From Cavia porcellus (taxonomy: Eukaryota > Chordata > Mammalia > Rodentia > Caviidae): a stretch of DNA of 64,000 nucleotides. The first letter of the stretch is position 1; each line of letters begins with the position of its first letter. The notes below the pieces were generated by a model. It saw only the letters and a program-made list of their open reading frames with translations. It made no database searches and had not been told where the DNA came from. Below are positions 44,955 to 55,859 of the stretch, piece after piece. Position numbers and translations under genes: made by a program. Where the stretch lies: the NCBI RefSeq assembly GCF_034190915.1, contig NW_026947492.1, positions 14,328,001 through 14,392,000 on the forward strand, read 5' to 3'.

Positions 44955-45140
44955 AAAGCAGACTGCATTTGGAGGAGGAAAAGCTGAGCTTGAATTCTAC
45001 CACTGACTGTCTACTTATGTCATCTTAGACAAATCAAATCCTCTGCATCTCAGATTCTTTGGCTATAAAAATAGAGATGAGAGTTATTATAAAGGTCAAA
45101 TTAAGCGTACCTGGAAGCACTCTGGGGCCTATGAAAATCT
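44955..45140 (+). mobile_element. MIR SINE
   Basis: 'ctgagcttgaattctaccac', 'tatgtcatcttagacaaatc' and 'gcatctcagattctttggct' followed by 'gagagttattataaaggtca'. Confidence 0.7.
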
Positions 45141-45615
45141 ATAAACAGTACAGCTTTTATAAAGCCACCCCCCCCCAGAGGCTCTCTCAACCCTTGGTAA
45201 AGTGAGTTATTCTCAAAGCTGTACAGACAAACACCCCTCTTGCCCTCAGAGGACTCAAATCAGTTTCAAGTTCAGATAAATCTTAGGTGGTAACTTCGAG
45301 GAGCTGTCTTACACCCTTTCTCCCTGTACTTCAAGAGATTTAGGTTAAAATGCTCGCCCTGACCCTCAGCATCTTCACACAACAAATGGCCAAAGTTATA
45401 GCCACTTCGTGTATTTAGCAGGAAGATTGAGGGGATAAATACACAACAGACCTAGCGCCCAGGGTTTCTCCCTAGCCCTGCAGTCCTGTCTCTTCTCCAT
45501 GGTTCCCTAGGATGCCTCAGTGGAAGTCTGGCCCCGGGGAGAGGCCTCAGTTTCCCTTTCGTCCCCTGGCCTCCTCCAAGCTCCCGACCTCCCCAGGGAG
45601 GGGGTCGGCCACACT
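45141..45615. other. Unassigned, rising GC
   Basis: C9-10 homopolymer at about 45168. No feature otherwise. Confidence 0.4.
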
Positions 45616-45619
45616 CAGT

Positions 45620-46080
45620 GCATTTGTTTTCCTGGACGTCTGTGTACCCAGAAGGCATAATCGCCTTCCCTGACCTCCACCGGATTCGGCCCAGAAAGCA
45701 GCCCTCGGGCCGCCCCGCTGCCGGAGACGGGGCTACGCGGACCCGGCTACGCAGACCGGACCGCAGGCGGCTCCGGGGTGCGGCTCCGGCCTGGGCCCTC
45801 CCTGCACCTCTCGCGTCAGCTGCGGCTGTCCCTCAGCCACATTTTCCAGGTCACCGGGCCACTTCTAGACCCGGACAGGGAGACGTCTGCGCCCGGGAGC
45901 TTGCAAGCAGCCCCAGGAGGGTCGCACTCACCCGTGACAGAAGCCGGCTGGGAAAGGGCATCCGGGCCTTTGCACCGCATCCGTGGTGCAACAGCGACCT
46001 CCAGTGGCCGAGCCCGGAGAAAACGGCCCCCATGGGCTCAGAGCAGCACTGCGCCCCCAGGAAGCCAGTGTGATGGGTAA
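45620..46080. promoter_or_regulatory. CpG-rich block, candidate CpG island
   Basis: Dense CpG at 45660-46000 (cgggccgccccgctgccgga, gacccggctacgcagaccgg). A 151-codon open frame (45618-46073) is proline/arginine-rich low-information sequence with no domain. 'gtgatgggtaaag' at about 46070-46082 resembles a splice donor (G|GTAAAG), so an untranslated first exon is conceivable but unproven. 'gacctccagtggccg' (about 45996-46010) is a weak CTCF-like site. Confidence 0.5.
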
Positions 46081-46505
46081 AGGCGCCACCTGGGAACCAA
46101 CCTACCAGGAAACCTATGCGTGGCATTGAGAAAAAATGCAAAAGGACCAGCCCGAGATATGCACCGTTGCATCTAACCACGTCACTGCGCTACTTACATC
46201 CTTAAGTGGCCCTCAACTTCAAGCTCTGACGCCCGAGTCTCTAGAGTACACCGGGTTCTTTGGGATCTGAGCACGACCTCCTACAACTGCGCTTTTCTCA
46301 GTAGGTGTCAGGCTTTCCCTGGCCCCTCAGTGACCAGCACCACCGCTTCTGCTTCCAATGAGTCCATTTCTCTGCCTGACAAAATCTTGTTTGAGGATTT
46401 CAGGTCAGACTTTGTCACTTGGGAACACTTTTAGTAATATTTCTCCTAACGACTGTGGAATTAATTTTGTTTGCAAAACGTACAGCCAGTGAAGCCAATA
46501 AATTT
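46081..46505. other. Unassigned
   Basis: No feature supported. Confidence 0.4.
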
Positions 46506-46509
46506 ATTC

Positions 46510-47030
46510 AGGAGACAATAATAGGACATTGTTAGAAGCATCACTGTGCTGGGAGTTCTAGATAACAGATAAAGGAAGCCTCACTCCCAGCCTCAGAATG
46601 CTGGGAGACTGGGAAGGCACTGGGGGGTAACTGCCTGAGATTCAGCAAGCAGCCGTATTGGCTACACATTTGGGTTCAGAATGGGATTCATTGTTCCTGT
46701 TTGTGGAAAAGGCAATCAGACACCATGCACTGCTCTGGCTGGGTCTTGAAGGATGTGTAGGAGTTAACTAGACAGATGGGAAAGTTTGAAAGAGGAAAGG
46801 AGTGAAGCACACCAGGAGCATGAAATAGCTCACAGGGAAGCAGGATGCGCTGGAGGAGGGAGACTCCATCCTGATGACTGGAGGGTCCACGTTGGCTGGA
46901 ATATGGTTTCCATGTTGTGGTGCCCCAAGATACAGAGCTGGAATACAAAGGGGATCAAAATGCAGGCTCAGTGGTTCAAAATATTGCCCACAGAGATGAG
47001 GAACCATCGAAGAGTCTTGCATTAAAGCAA
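46510..47030 (-). mobile_element. L2 LINE, antisense
   Basis: 'catcactgtgctgggagttc', 'tagataacagataaaggaag', 'tctggctgggtcttgaagga' and 'tgtgtaggagttaactagac' follow reversed L2 3' order. Confidence 0.55.
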
Positions 47031-47810
47031 AATTTAGGGAAAAAGAGCCAGCTCATAAACTCACAGTGGCAGATCACACAGGCACAAAATCAACAAGGGG
47101 AGTCTGCCTGTTAGCGGTGCCCAGACACAGCTGTCAGTGAAGCCTCGCTTGAAAGCGTCAGGCCAAGCCAGTGAGTGTGTAAACACACAGGTCAGGTAAT
47201 AAACCCCAAAGTGGAAGACGGAGACCCAGAAGGTTAGTGAATGGGAACAGGGGTCAGCCTCTAGCAAATGACGGGCCTGGCTGGAAATGTGGGGAAGCCA
47301 CCACAGTCCTGGTGGCTGCTCACTGGCCGGCTCATGGTTGCTGTTATAGGCTGGGGCTGGCTGACAGGAGAGGAGTTACCTAAAGGGTCCAGCTGGACGA
47401 CATGGAAAGCCTGCGTCCGAGGGGCCTGCAGGACTGCACAGCTGTACCGTGCATCTGGCAGACGGTGGATTTGTTCCTTGGGTGCAAATGGTAAGCACTG
47501 ACCGGTGTCCTGCTGCGGGTTCTGTTGCTGTGTGTCCTTTCTTGACGTTTTATCATGAGTAGAGAACAGAGCTGCCTCCTGCCGTACAGGGAGGGGACTG
47601 ACTGGTGGCTCAGATGGGAGAGGAAAACTAGGAGGACAGAGTAAATGTATGCATTTGGTGTGTGGTCACCTCAGGACCCTTCTGCACACAGACGTGGGAC
47701 ACTGCCCATCTGTCACAGACCTGTGAGAGGAAGCAGCCAACGTGATGTAAGAGGCGGCAGGCATCTCCATCTAGGGCCCCACAGCAAGCCGTCTCTCCGC
47801 GGTGATATTT
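47031..47810. other. Unassigned, moderately GC-rich
   Basis: The open frame 47268-47501 has no recognised domain. Confidence 0.4.
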
Positions 47811-47814
47811 AAAA

Positions 47815-47945
47815 CAGTGGCAGGGACCTGTCTGCTTCTATATCTACATTAGAAAGTAAGCTCCTTGAGGTCCACAGACACAGCTTCCTCAGCTAGCACA
47901 GTGCCTGGCAATCAGCGCTCAACAAACACTGATCAAAGTAAAGAA
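47815..47945 (+). mobile_element. L2 LINE 3' end
   Basis: 'agaaagtaagctccttgagg', 'gctagcacagtgcctggcaa' and 'cagcgctcaacaaacact'. Confidence 0.7.
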
Positions 47946-48114
47946 AAAGTAAGCAACCCTAGGGAGGGAAGCCGGATATGAAGTTCCTGCAGACATCTGT
48001 GGCTTGGCCCAGAGAACCAGAAAGGGCTATATTTTCCAGATGTGTCCTTTCTCCTCTTACAGATGTTGCTAACATATATACCAGAAACAGTGTTCATTTG
48101 GGAAACAGGCGTAA

Positions 48115-48295
48115 CTGGTTTTTAATTAAGGTTCTGCCACTTCATTAACAAGAACAATTTACTCACATTGTCTAAGATGCCATTTTCTCACCTAAAATAC
48201 AAAGACAACAACCATAATACCTGTCCCACGGAAAGGCAGTGAGAGTGAGAAATTGTGCATGTAAAGAACTTGGGCACACAGTGAAGCAGGAAGCA
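48115..48295 (+). mobile_element. MIR SINE
   Basis: 'ttctgccacttcattaacaa', 'tgccattttctcacctaaaa' and 'agtgagagtgagaaattgtg'. Confidence 0.65.
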
Positions 48296-48945
48296 GCCCT
48301 GCCGTAAATGCAGCTGTCGTGATACGAGCACGATGTGCCTTCTTGCAGTGGACTTGGAGCCAACACAAATCCCAGAAGCTGCAGTAGAAGCTTTTTCTAC
48401 AAGCAGATCCAGTGCAAGACTGGGGTGCTGGGGAAAGTCTGGCAGGACTGCAGTGCTTGTGGCCACGGTTTTGTGCTGGGAACATGCAGATTAGCACTCG
48501 TGCCCAGCCTGACAGTGCAAGGCTTTGCTAGATGAAAGGCAAGCATCAGCCCGGAATGCGTGTGCCCATACATCAGCCCGTGTTTGCTCAAGTCAGGGGA
48601 GGGGAGCTACGAAATTCTCAGTGCAGAGCCAGGTATGGGAGGTATACAAAACTGCAAAATCCAAGACAAAGCACAGTACTATAAAGACCTAGTTCCTGGG
48701 GTTGTGACATAAAGACATGGGGGGGGGGGAGACCTCACCAAAGCCATTGTTTGGTGAGTTTGAATGAGATGTTCAATAACTTAAGATTCACTCTAGGCAT
48801 CCACCAAATATCAGTCACCTTCGGTGAGCGACCCCAGAGTTCATGGCCTGGCACTTCTTGTCACATGCAAAATAACTCCACTTAGTCAGATTTGGTCGCT
48901 TCAAGAAAGAAGAGTAATGTCCAATGTCATTAAGACATTAATTTG
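48296..48945. other. Unassigned
   Basis: Overlapping antisense open frames around 48172-48591 have no domain. G10 run at about 48720. Confidence 0.4.
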
Positions 48946-48949
48946 AGCC

Positions 48950-49050
48950 CACAGCGGCTGACAGTGACCCAGGTATTCCTCCAGTGGGCTTTAGCATCCA
49001 GAGTCTGAGGCAGTAGGCATCAGTTTGAGAAAGCAAAGATCCAGAGAAGA
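48950..49050 (+). mobile_element. MER5-like fragment
   Basis: 'cccaggtattcctccagtgg' and 'gtctgaggcagtaggcatca' ending 'gtttgagaaagca'. Weak. Confidence 0.3.
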
Positions 49051-49740
49051 GAAGCTTTTCCCAGACATCTATTAGGTGGGATGAAATAGAACAATCTCTT
49101 CTACTTTATAGGGATAATTTGAAAGGATAAACCTATAGCCTGAATCTAGATGATCTAGATGCTGTGTTCAGCCACCTACTGATCTCAACCATTAGTATAG
49201 TTCTCAGACTCCTTACAGCCCGCTTTTCCCAAACTCCCAAGCATTCTTCTTGATGCCTTCCCCTCCTCCTGCACATTTAGTAAACCATCATTGTTCATGC
49301 AGATTAGTTTTTCCTTGTTTTTGTAACAAATAACTACAAGACAATGTTTGTTTTCACTGATGCCCGGGCTGCTGCTGGAGTGGGAGCAGCCAGGCCCACG
49401 CCTTTCCCCGTGAGTCAGCACCACTGACAGATGCAGCGAAGGGAACAAGGCCTCACCAAGACGCAAGCCCTCCCTGCAAACCAGCACCATGCACAGGCTG
49501 CCCAGGCAGAGTGACAGCCAGATCCCAGTCCCTCCTGGGATGTGGACTGGCAAACAAGAAGAGTCAATCCTCCCCGACCCTAAGCAACCAGCTGAGTCGG
49601 AGAAGCACAGGCCCACCGTGATAGCTACCGAGGTGAAATGCAGTTAGGTGTTTCTGGTGCTTGGTATTTTACTGACTGTGCAGGTGTAGGGCCAGTGGTC
49701 TGATGACCTGCTCAGAGGATAGTGGACGCAGTGTGACATC
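49051..49740. other. Unassigned
   Basis: The minus open frame 49185-49616 (143 codons) has no recognised domain. Confidence 0.4.
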
Positions 49741-49789
49741 TAGGGGGGATCTCCTTCCGAGGGTGTTAGTGGTTGTTAATTCCCTATTG

Positions 49790-50207
49790 TATTATTTTGA
49801 AGTCCTGTATCGTTTTCATTGCTTCGTTGGGGTGGATTTTGTTCTGTTTGGTTTTGTTTGATATCTGATGACATGGGCAGCTATTTCAAAGACAGTAAGA
49901 TATATTTGGTAGCCATTTTGGATTTGCTCTTATCTTGTTGTAAAGTCCTTTATTACATTCATTGTTTTGTTTTGCTGTTTCTATTCTGTTCTGTTCTGTT
50001 TGATTCTCACTGTATCTGAGGGCATCTGCGGCTATTTTGAGGACAGCAAGAGGCATTATGGCAACCATTGTTGACTTTGTATTGTTTTGAAGTCCTGTGA
50101 ACTTACACTTCGCTTTGATTGGTTTTGCTCTGATTGGTTTGCTTTGATTGGTTTTGTTCTGTTTTATTTTCCTTGGTCTTATCCTCTTTAAAATAAAGAA
50201 AATTAAG
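49790..50207 (+). mobile_element. Monomer-built retroposon, copy D
   Basis: Marker block (ttttgaagtcctg or variant) at 49797, 49938 and 50087, a period of 141-149 bp. It shares 'gcagctatttcaaagacagt' and 'attatggcaaccattgttga' with copies A-C. It ends tcctctttaaaataaagaaa. The last monomer holds three ATTGG cores (50118, 50133, 50147). Start uncertain; no TSD recognised. Confidence 0.75.
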
Positions 50208-50214
50208 TTAGTTT

Positions 50215-50330
50215 TTGTTTTTGTTTTTTATTTGTGTGTGTGTGTGTTTTGTGGGTTTTTTTGTTTATTTTGTCACTGTGTGTGTTTTTGTATGTGTGTT
50301 TGGGGGAGTTGTTTTGTTTTGTTTTTTTGG
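50215..50330 (+). repeat. GT/T-rich low-complexity tract
   Basis: (TG)n runs and TTTTG units between copy D and the next SINE. The V/F/C-rich open frames here are artefacts. Confidence 0.85.
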
Positions 50331-50402
50331 TACCAGGAATCAGACTCAAGACCTTGTGCTTGCCAGACAGGCGCTTGTGCCTGAGATCTATTTCCCTGCC
50401 CC
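50318..50402 (-). mobile_element. ID-type SINE
   Basis: Reversed body: 'ggtaccaggaatcagactca', 'gccagacaggcgcttgtgcc' and 'tgagatctatttccctgcc' with a T-rich tail to its left. Confidence 0.8.
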
Positions 50403-50403
50403 A

Positions 50404-50850
50404 AGGTGATAAGTTTATAATAATACAAATTTATTATCTTACATTTCCGTGGGCTACAAAAATCCAACACAAGTCCCACACTGGACTAAAAACAGTGCTA
50501 TATTCTCTTGGGAAACAATGTGTCCTTTGCCAGCTCTTGAAAACCACCCATGTGCCTTAGCCCGGGCCTCCTTCCCCTGCCTCTACCACCAGTAACGTCT
50601 CTCCGATCTGTGTTCACCACCATATCCCTTTCTGACCACAGCCAGGAAAGCTTCTCAAAGGTTTTTCACATTCTAAGGACTTGTGGGTCTAGATGGGGCC
50701 CACCTGAACAATGGGGGACCCTGGCCCCATCACAGGGTTCCTTACTTCCATCACATATGTGAAGTCCCTTTTGCCCCGGAGCATATATTCATACATTCTG
50801 GATATGCCTGGGGGATGCATATATTCTAGCTACTACAGCCTGTGCTATCT
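50404..50850 (-). mobile_element. MLT1/MaLR-type LTR, antisense
   Basis: 'caaatttattatcttacatt', 'tccgtgggctacaaaaatcc', 'catcacatatgtgaagtccc' and 'atattcatacattctggata' follow a reversed MaLR LTR. Confidence 0.5.
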
Positions 50851-50854
50851 CCAG

Positions 50855-50990
50855 AATTCTTTGAGATGGCCACCATTGCTATCTCCATTTTATAGATGAA
50901 AAAATACATTTAGAAAAGTTACTAAAATTGCCAGCCACTCACACTGTTACAAGGCACAGAGGTAGATTCTGACCCTGAGACCCCATACAG
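50855..50990 (-). mobile_element. MIR SINE
   Basis: 'gctatctccattttatagat', 'gaaaaaatacatttagaaaa' and 'caaggcacagaggtagattc'. Confidence 0.6.
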
Positions 50991-51109
50991 AGGCCTGTGT
51001 GCCTCTCTGTAGATGCGTTCCTGCTTCTTGGGCCCTGCATTGTAGAATGTCTTGACTTTCCAGTCCACCACAGTGATCACACTGCCCCTCTATTGACTTA
51101 GATGATTGC

Positions 51110-51390
51110 ATGATTCTAACTGTTCTCTCTCCCTTCAGTCTTGTGGGCCCTCCATCCATGCTCCACTCTGCAGACAGAGTTGTCTTAAGAAAGCTCACAT
51201 CTAATCACCAGTGACACGCCCGTGTCTCCAGTAAAAGTGCAGACTGGAATTGGTTCATTACCTGCTTTCACTGTGGATCCATTCATCTCTCTCCCTGCAC
51301 AGGCTCAGAGATAAAGCAGTGGGATTTCCTAAACCTGTCATGCCCTCTCTGGGTTCCAGATGTGTTCAAGGCTAATTCTTTGTAGAGTTT
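51110..51390 (+). mobile_element. L2 LINE fragment
   Basis: 'ctcacatctaatcaccagtg', 'cattacctgctttcactgtg' and 'ctgtcatgccctctctgggt'. Confidence 0.4.
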
Positions 51391-52005
51391 CTGGGCAGAT
51401 TTATTAAGATGCAAAGTGTTTATTATTGTGCTTACTAAAGGACAGGCTGCAGAGAAAGGCAGTGTTTTGTGTGACAGTCAATAATATGTGAGTGGCCTTG
51501 CCCACATGGTTCTAGAATAAATTAAATAGGAATTTTAACAGAAATTCATCAAACCTGCTTCCCTTTCAATTTGTTTTCCATGGGTTGCCTCTGAAGATTG
51601 ATTTAGGTAGAGATAAGGAGAAGAGAGGCATACAATGTTTCAAAAACAACACAGCTAAGAATTGCCGAGTAACTCATCCAGACCATCCTGCTGTCTAAAA
51701 CTATAAGCACGTAAATGGAGCAAAAGTAACAGAATTTGAAAATTGAACCAGGGCTCCATCTGTTATAAACTACAAGTCCAGAGAATGAACTGATAAATGT
51801 GACAGGTACTTTGCTCATAAAGCCTTCCATCCCAGGGAGCAAAAAAAAAAAAAACATCTAAGTAGTCTAAGGTACAGCACAGGGTGACTGATCTTATAAA
51901 TAATTTGCATTTTAACATCAAATGAAATTTTTATAGTATGATTCAAGGAAAATATTCACAGCGGGGTCATATGTTATCCCAGACCCGTACAGGAAGTAAA
52001 CTATA
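51391..52005. other. Unassigned
   Basis: A15 run at about 51841. No other feature. Confidence 0.4.
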
Positions 52006-52009
52006 CTAT

Positions 52010-53210
52010 TAATTCATCTGACAAAGGTTGACTGCACATCTCCATGTCTTTTGGACTGACACAGACATAAATAACACATTACCTGCTTCGAAGAAGCTCA
52101 GAGGTTTGTGGCAGAAGTAGGTAAAGAGCAAAGCATGGCAGTGCAGGATAGATTTACAGTCTCATGGAAAGGGCCCTGGGGCTGTTCCGAAGGGAAGCAT
52201 CTTTTCCGGTTTTGGATGGTCATGAAATCTTTACTAAAAAGGTAACTTCTGAGCCAAGTCTTGCAGAATGTTCAGGAGCAAATCAGGCATCAACGTGAGA
52301 GAGGGAGCAGCCTGTGCATGACAAGGCACACAAAACAACCTGACAAGAACCGAAGATGAGCCTGGGAGGGAGTCAAGGGCAAGACATTGCAGCGTCTTGA
52401 CCAGGACACCAAGGAGTCTGCACCTCCTCTAAAGTCAGCGGGAGGCCATGGCTCATTTTACGCATAGAGATGCAGGTCCATTTGAATTTTAGAACCATTA
52501 TTTGGACATGTGGAAGGCAGGTTGGAGAGGGAGGCACAAAAGGATTGTTTAGTCTGTTTATCCACTTGTTTGGTTTTGTGGCACAGATTTAATCCAGGGC
52601 TTCACACTGAGCTGCAAATCCATCTTTTTTTAAACTTTATTTTTTAAAATTTTGAAACAGGGTCTTGCTAAGTTAACCAGGCCGAGATCAAATTTGCTTT
52701 CTTCCAACCTCAGCCTTCCAAAGTGCTGGGGTCACAGGCATGCGTCACCAGAACTAGAGGATTGCCTGGAGGCTGTTGTAGTCATCCAGGCAAGGGATCC
52801 CGGTGCCATCTCGGGCCCTGAGAAGCAAAGAAGGTGGACTTCAAAGGCAGCAGATGGAGTAAAAAACACTTGCTGACCTTGGGTGTGGACGATGCCATCC
52901 TATGACATGAGGAATTAAAGCAAGACCAGGAAGGGAGATGAAGTTGGGTTCTGGATTGTCTAGGGCATCTCTGGAACATCCAGGAAGAGACGGGCAATAA
53001 AGACGACCGGTTATCCAGACTTAGAATTCAGGAAGGAGCTTCACAATAGTTATAAATTTGTAAAATATCACCATGAGGTGTCAGCTGAAGCCATCAGAGG
53101 GGTCTGAAAATGTGAATAAGAAAGGATCCTGGGAAACTGGCATTTAAGATTTAGATGGGTAAAGAAAATTATAGAATAGATTGAAGTATAATTACTAGAA
53201 TGATTTGAGG
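52010..53210 (-). mobile_element. L2 LINE, antisense, interrupted by a B1-dID
   Basis: Before the insert: 'ggactgacacagacataaat', 'ggtaacttctgagccaagtc' and 'aggccatggctcattttacg'. After it: 'ttgcctggaggctgttgtag', 'tcatccaggcaagggatccc' and 'aagttgggttctggattgtc'. Order fits a reversed L2 ORF2. Confidence 0.65.
52565..52765 (-). mobile_element. B1-dID dimeric SINE
   Basis: Reversed ID part first (ggcacagatttaatccaggg, cactgagctgcaaatccatc), then a T-rich linker, then reversed B1 (gaaacagggtcttgctaagt, cctcagccttccaaagtgct, ggggtcacaggcatgcgtca). The order mirrors the copy at 17430. Confidence 0.7.
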
Positions 53211-53760
53211 GAAAATCACAGGAGCTGAGTATGATTAGAGCCAGGGAAGATATCCGCTTTTTACTTCCATGTGTTAAGAAGAAGAAAGCACAGACCTCTA
53301 AACAACCCCCAGGAGCCTCCTCCCACAGCCCTGCCCCGCTGTGCTAGTTGTCATTTTCCTCAGTCATCTAAATTCTAGCCGGAAATGAACAGTCTGTATC
53401 TGTCTATGGAACCCAACTGGCAGAGAACTTCTGCCTCTCAGGTGTTGCAAAGAGTTTATTCAGATGGAGTCTCAGGAAACAAGAGTAAAGAAGACTATAA
53501 GGAAAATCTTGAAGCCAGTTACCACCATGAACACCTCCTTCATCAGTGAAGGAGGAGCACACACCTCTGAAACCTCCTACCCAAGAGGCAAGAGGCCAGG
53601 ATTCCTGTCCACACATTCCTGTGAGTCACTTTTTGAGGGAGATGGAGTTTGGGGAGGCTTTTGAACTCCCAGCACTCTCGCCTACCCTAGACATGGCCAG
53701 AGGAGCTCAATGACCTGACAACGCACAACCCTCATGCAGAGACACTGTCTAGGTATAGCG
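53211..53760. other. Unassigned; small hairpin
   Basis: Perfect 8-bp inverted repeat ctccttca / tgaaggag at 53535-53554 with a 4-nt loop. No gene. Confidence 0.5.
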
Positions 53761-53764
53761 TTAT

Positions 53765-53930
53765 TTTGGTTATGGCTATTTAGAGTTCTACACACTTCAC
53801 TACCTCTATGTTAGTTTCCATTCTCATGTTTGGGAAATTTTCAGCTATTATTTCTGTGAATAGCATCTTGATATCATTTTGTTGTCCCTTTCTTGAGTCC
53901 TGACAATCAGATTTGGGCCAGGATGGATAG
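53765..53930 (-). mobile_element. L1M-like fragment, antisense
   Basis: 'gtttgggaaattttcagcta' and 'ttatttctgtgaatagcatc' resemble antisense L1M. Confidence 0.4.
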
Positions 53931-53939
53931 AAATAGTAT

Positions 53940-54058
53940 GGATGAGAGGGATAACTCAGTGATCTGATCGAGCACTTATGTCACATGTGTGAGACATTGT
54001 GTTCAATTCTTAGTTCTGAAAAATAAGAATATTAATTAATTAACTAAAAATAAAAACA
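53940..54058 (+). mobile_element. Diverged ID-type SINE
   Basis: 'gagagggataactcagtgat', 'gagcacttatgtcacatgtg' and 'gtgttcaattcttagttctg' with an A-rich tail. Confidence 0.55.
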
Positions 54059-54194
54059 ATAACTGCAAAAAATGAGGTTTGGCTCTCGACAGTATCCTCT
54101 GTAACTCTCCATTCGCTAGCCCAGACTGTAGAAAGCATTGTAAGTTTTTAATAAATATTTGAATAAATATTGTAACCAATGCAGGGAGAGAGGG

Positions 54195-54510
54195 ACTATT
54201 TTTCTAGTTTTGCCTTCTGTCATTCCTCCCTGGGCTCCATCTTTTAGCCACATCAAATTCTAACCAATCAATCCCTCACTTCAGACCATTCTCATAGGCT
54301 GTTCCAATTGCTTAGATACTTCCTTTGCCATTAAACTCCAGTTCCTCATAAAAGCCCCCTCACTTCTCCCTCCAGATGGGTTCATGTCCTCAGGTTATGA
54401 ACCAACCTGCTATAATCTCCTCTCTTTAACTCATTTAAAATCACCTGTTTGCCTTACTGGGATAGGTAAGCATTATTTCTACTAGACAGCAAGTTTTCAG
54501 CATCCATTCA
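54195..54510 (+). mobile_element. L2 LINE fragment
   Basis: 'aggctgttccaattgcttag', 'tcctcataaaagccccctca' and 'tctactagacagcaagtttt'. Confidence 0.45.
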
Positions 54511-54884
54511 TTAAATAAGTAATAAATTAGAACTAGAATTGAATGAGTATACAGGATTTTGTTTAACAAAGCAAAGGACTGAAACAGTTGGCCAGAAATC
54601 CATACTGCACAGTGGGAATAAAAAGTTATCATGGCACTGATTTTCACGTTCTCTGTTTCCTCCGAGGTGCACCCTGAAAAGCAGGAGCAGGTGACAGATG
54701 GTGGACGTGCATATTGACTCCACAGTGTGGATTTTTGAGAGTGATAAAAGGAAAACTAACACAGCAGAGGACTTGGGACAATTAAAGGAGTAGCCAAAGA
54801 GATGCCTGAACATCTAGGTAGCGCTCTATGGAGAAAGCAGAGCCAGGATGACAACAGATGGGTGATGAAATGGGTAAAAGTAAG
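54511..54884. other. Unassigned
   Basis: No feature supported. Confidence 0.4.
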
Positions 54885-55016
54885 GAGATAAGTGATTTTT
54901 AGGGGCTGGGCATTTAGCTCAGCAGAATAAGCACCTGCCTTGCAAGCAGGCGGTCATGAGTTCAATCCCCGGTACCGATAAAAGTAATAATAATAATAAT
55001 AATGAGATAAGTGATT
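54885..55016 (+). mobile_element. Young ID-type SINE with (AAT)n tail, 13-bp TSD
   Basis: The TSD gagataagtgatt is at 54885-54897 and 55004-55016, exact. Body: aggggctgggcatttagctc, gcacctgccttgcaagcagg, cggtcatgagttcaatcccc, ggtaccgataaaagt, then (AAT)n. The anticodon-like arm CCTGC-CTTGCAA-GCAGG is fully paired. Confidence 0.95.
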
Positions 55017-55215
55017 CTTAATAGTGAGAAGGATGAACCCAAAGATGAGACTATAGAAGAAGGTGAGTAGAGAATAGATTGTTAGAATTTAGGGTTTTAG
55101 AGATGGAGCACCGATAGGTAACATTAAGGAACAGGAAAGGCTTAAGATTTAGCACAATCAAGCCTGAATTTAGCTTTAACTAGAGAGATTGCTAAAGGAT
55201 AGATTATGAGCCTTA
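55017..55215. other. Unassigned
   Basis: No feature supported. Confidence 0.4.
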
Positions 55216-55219
55216 CACT

Positions 55220-55375
55220 ACAATTTTATGAGATACAAACCGGTGAGGTCTCTTAATATTCCCTCGAAAACAAAGACATCCACCTTGTTCACTGCTGTAT
55301 CTCTAACAATAGCAGGGCTTAGAACACCGCAAAAGCTCAGTGAATAATTGTTTAACAAATACATACATAAATAGA
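55220..55375 (+). mobile_element. L2 LINE 3' end
   Basis: 'caccttgttcactgctgtat', 'gcagggcttagaacaccgca' and 'gtgaataattgtttaacaaa'. Confidence 0.55.
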
Positions 55376-55858
55376 ATAACAGAAATCTTAACCCTTTTAG
55401 CTTAAGCAAGCGAGAAAATGTTATTGGCTTACAAAGCTAACAGGAGAAAGTAAGCCTGGTTTCAGGCATTACTAGGATTACAGATCGCATAATATAATCA
55501 CAATTCATGTATCTAGGTATCTGGGCTTTACTCTCCATTCTTTTGTCTTGAGTCCTGGACTTTCCATCAGTAGCAAGATCTGGAAAGAGCCATCTTCAAA
55601 AAAAAATCCCAGCAAAATTATCATTGTCCCTAATTGGTTAACATACCCATTCCCAAACCAGCCAGTATGACCAAAAGAAGGAGATGGCATTGTTGGCTTA
55701 GGCCTGGATAACATGGTCCCCGGAGGCCAGAAGGAAGTCAACCTTGCTCCAGGCTCAGAGCTAAAGATTGAGGAGAAATGAAAATGCAACTTGACAAAAA
55801 GTTGAATAAATGACTTCATGTGGCAATAATAACAGGGACCCATAACAAGAGCAAAGCC
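55376..55858. other. Unassigned; possible ancient repeat
   Basis: 'cattgtccctaattggttaa' and 'cccattcccaaaccagccag' have the feel of a common old mammalian repeat I cannot name. The open frame 55505-55843 (minus) is chance. Confidence 0.35.
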
Positions 55859-55859
55859 T

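Noticed and set aside
45618..46073. 151-codon Pro/Arg-rich open frame
   Set aside because: GC-rich CpG block where stop codons are rare. No domain.
50148..50560. Cys/Phe/Val-rich open frames
   Set aside because: Translations of GT/T-rich low-complexity DNA and a SINE.
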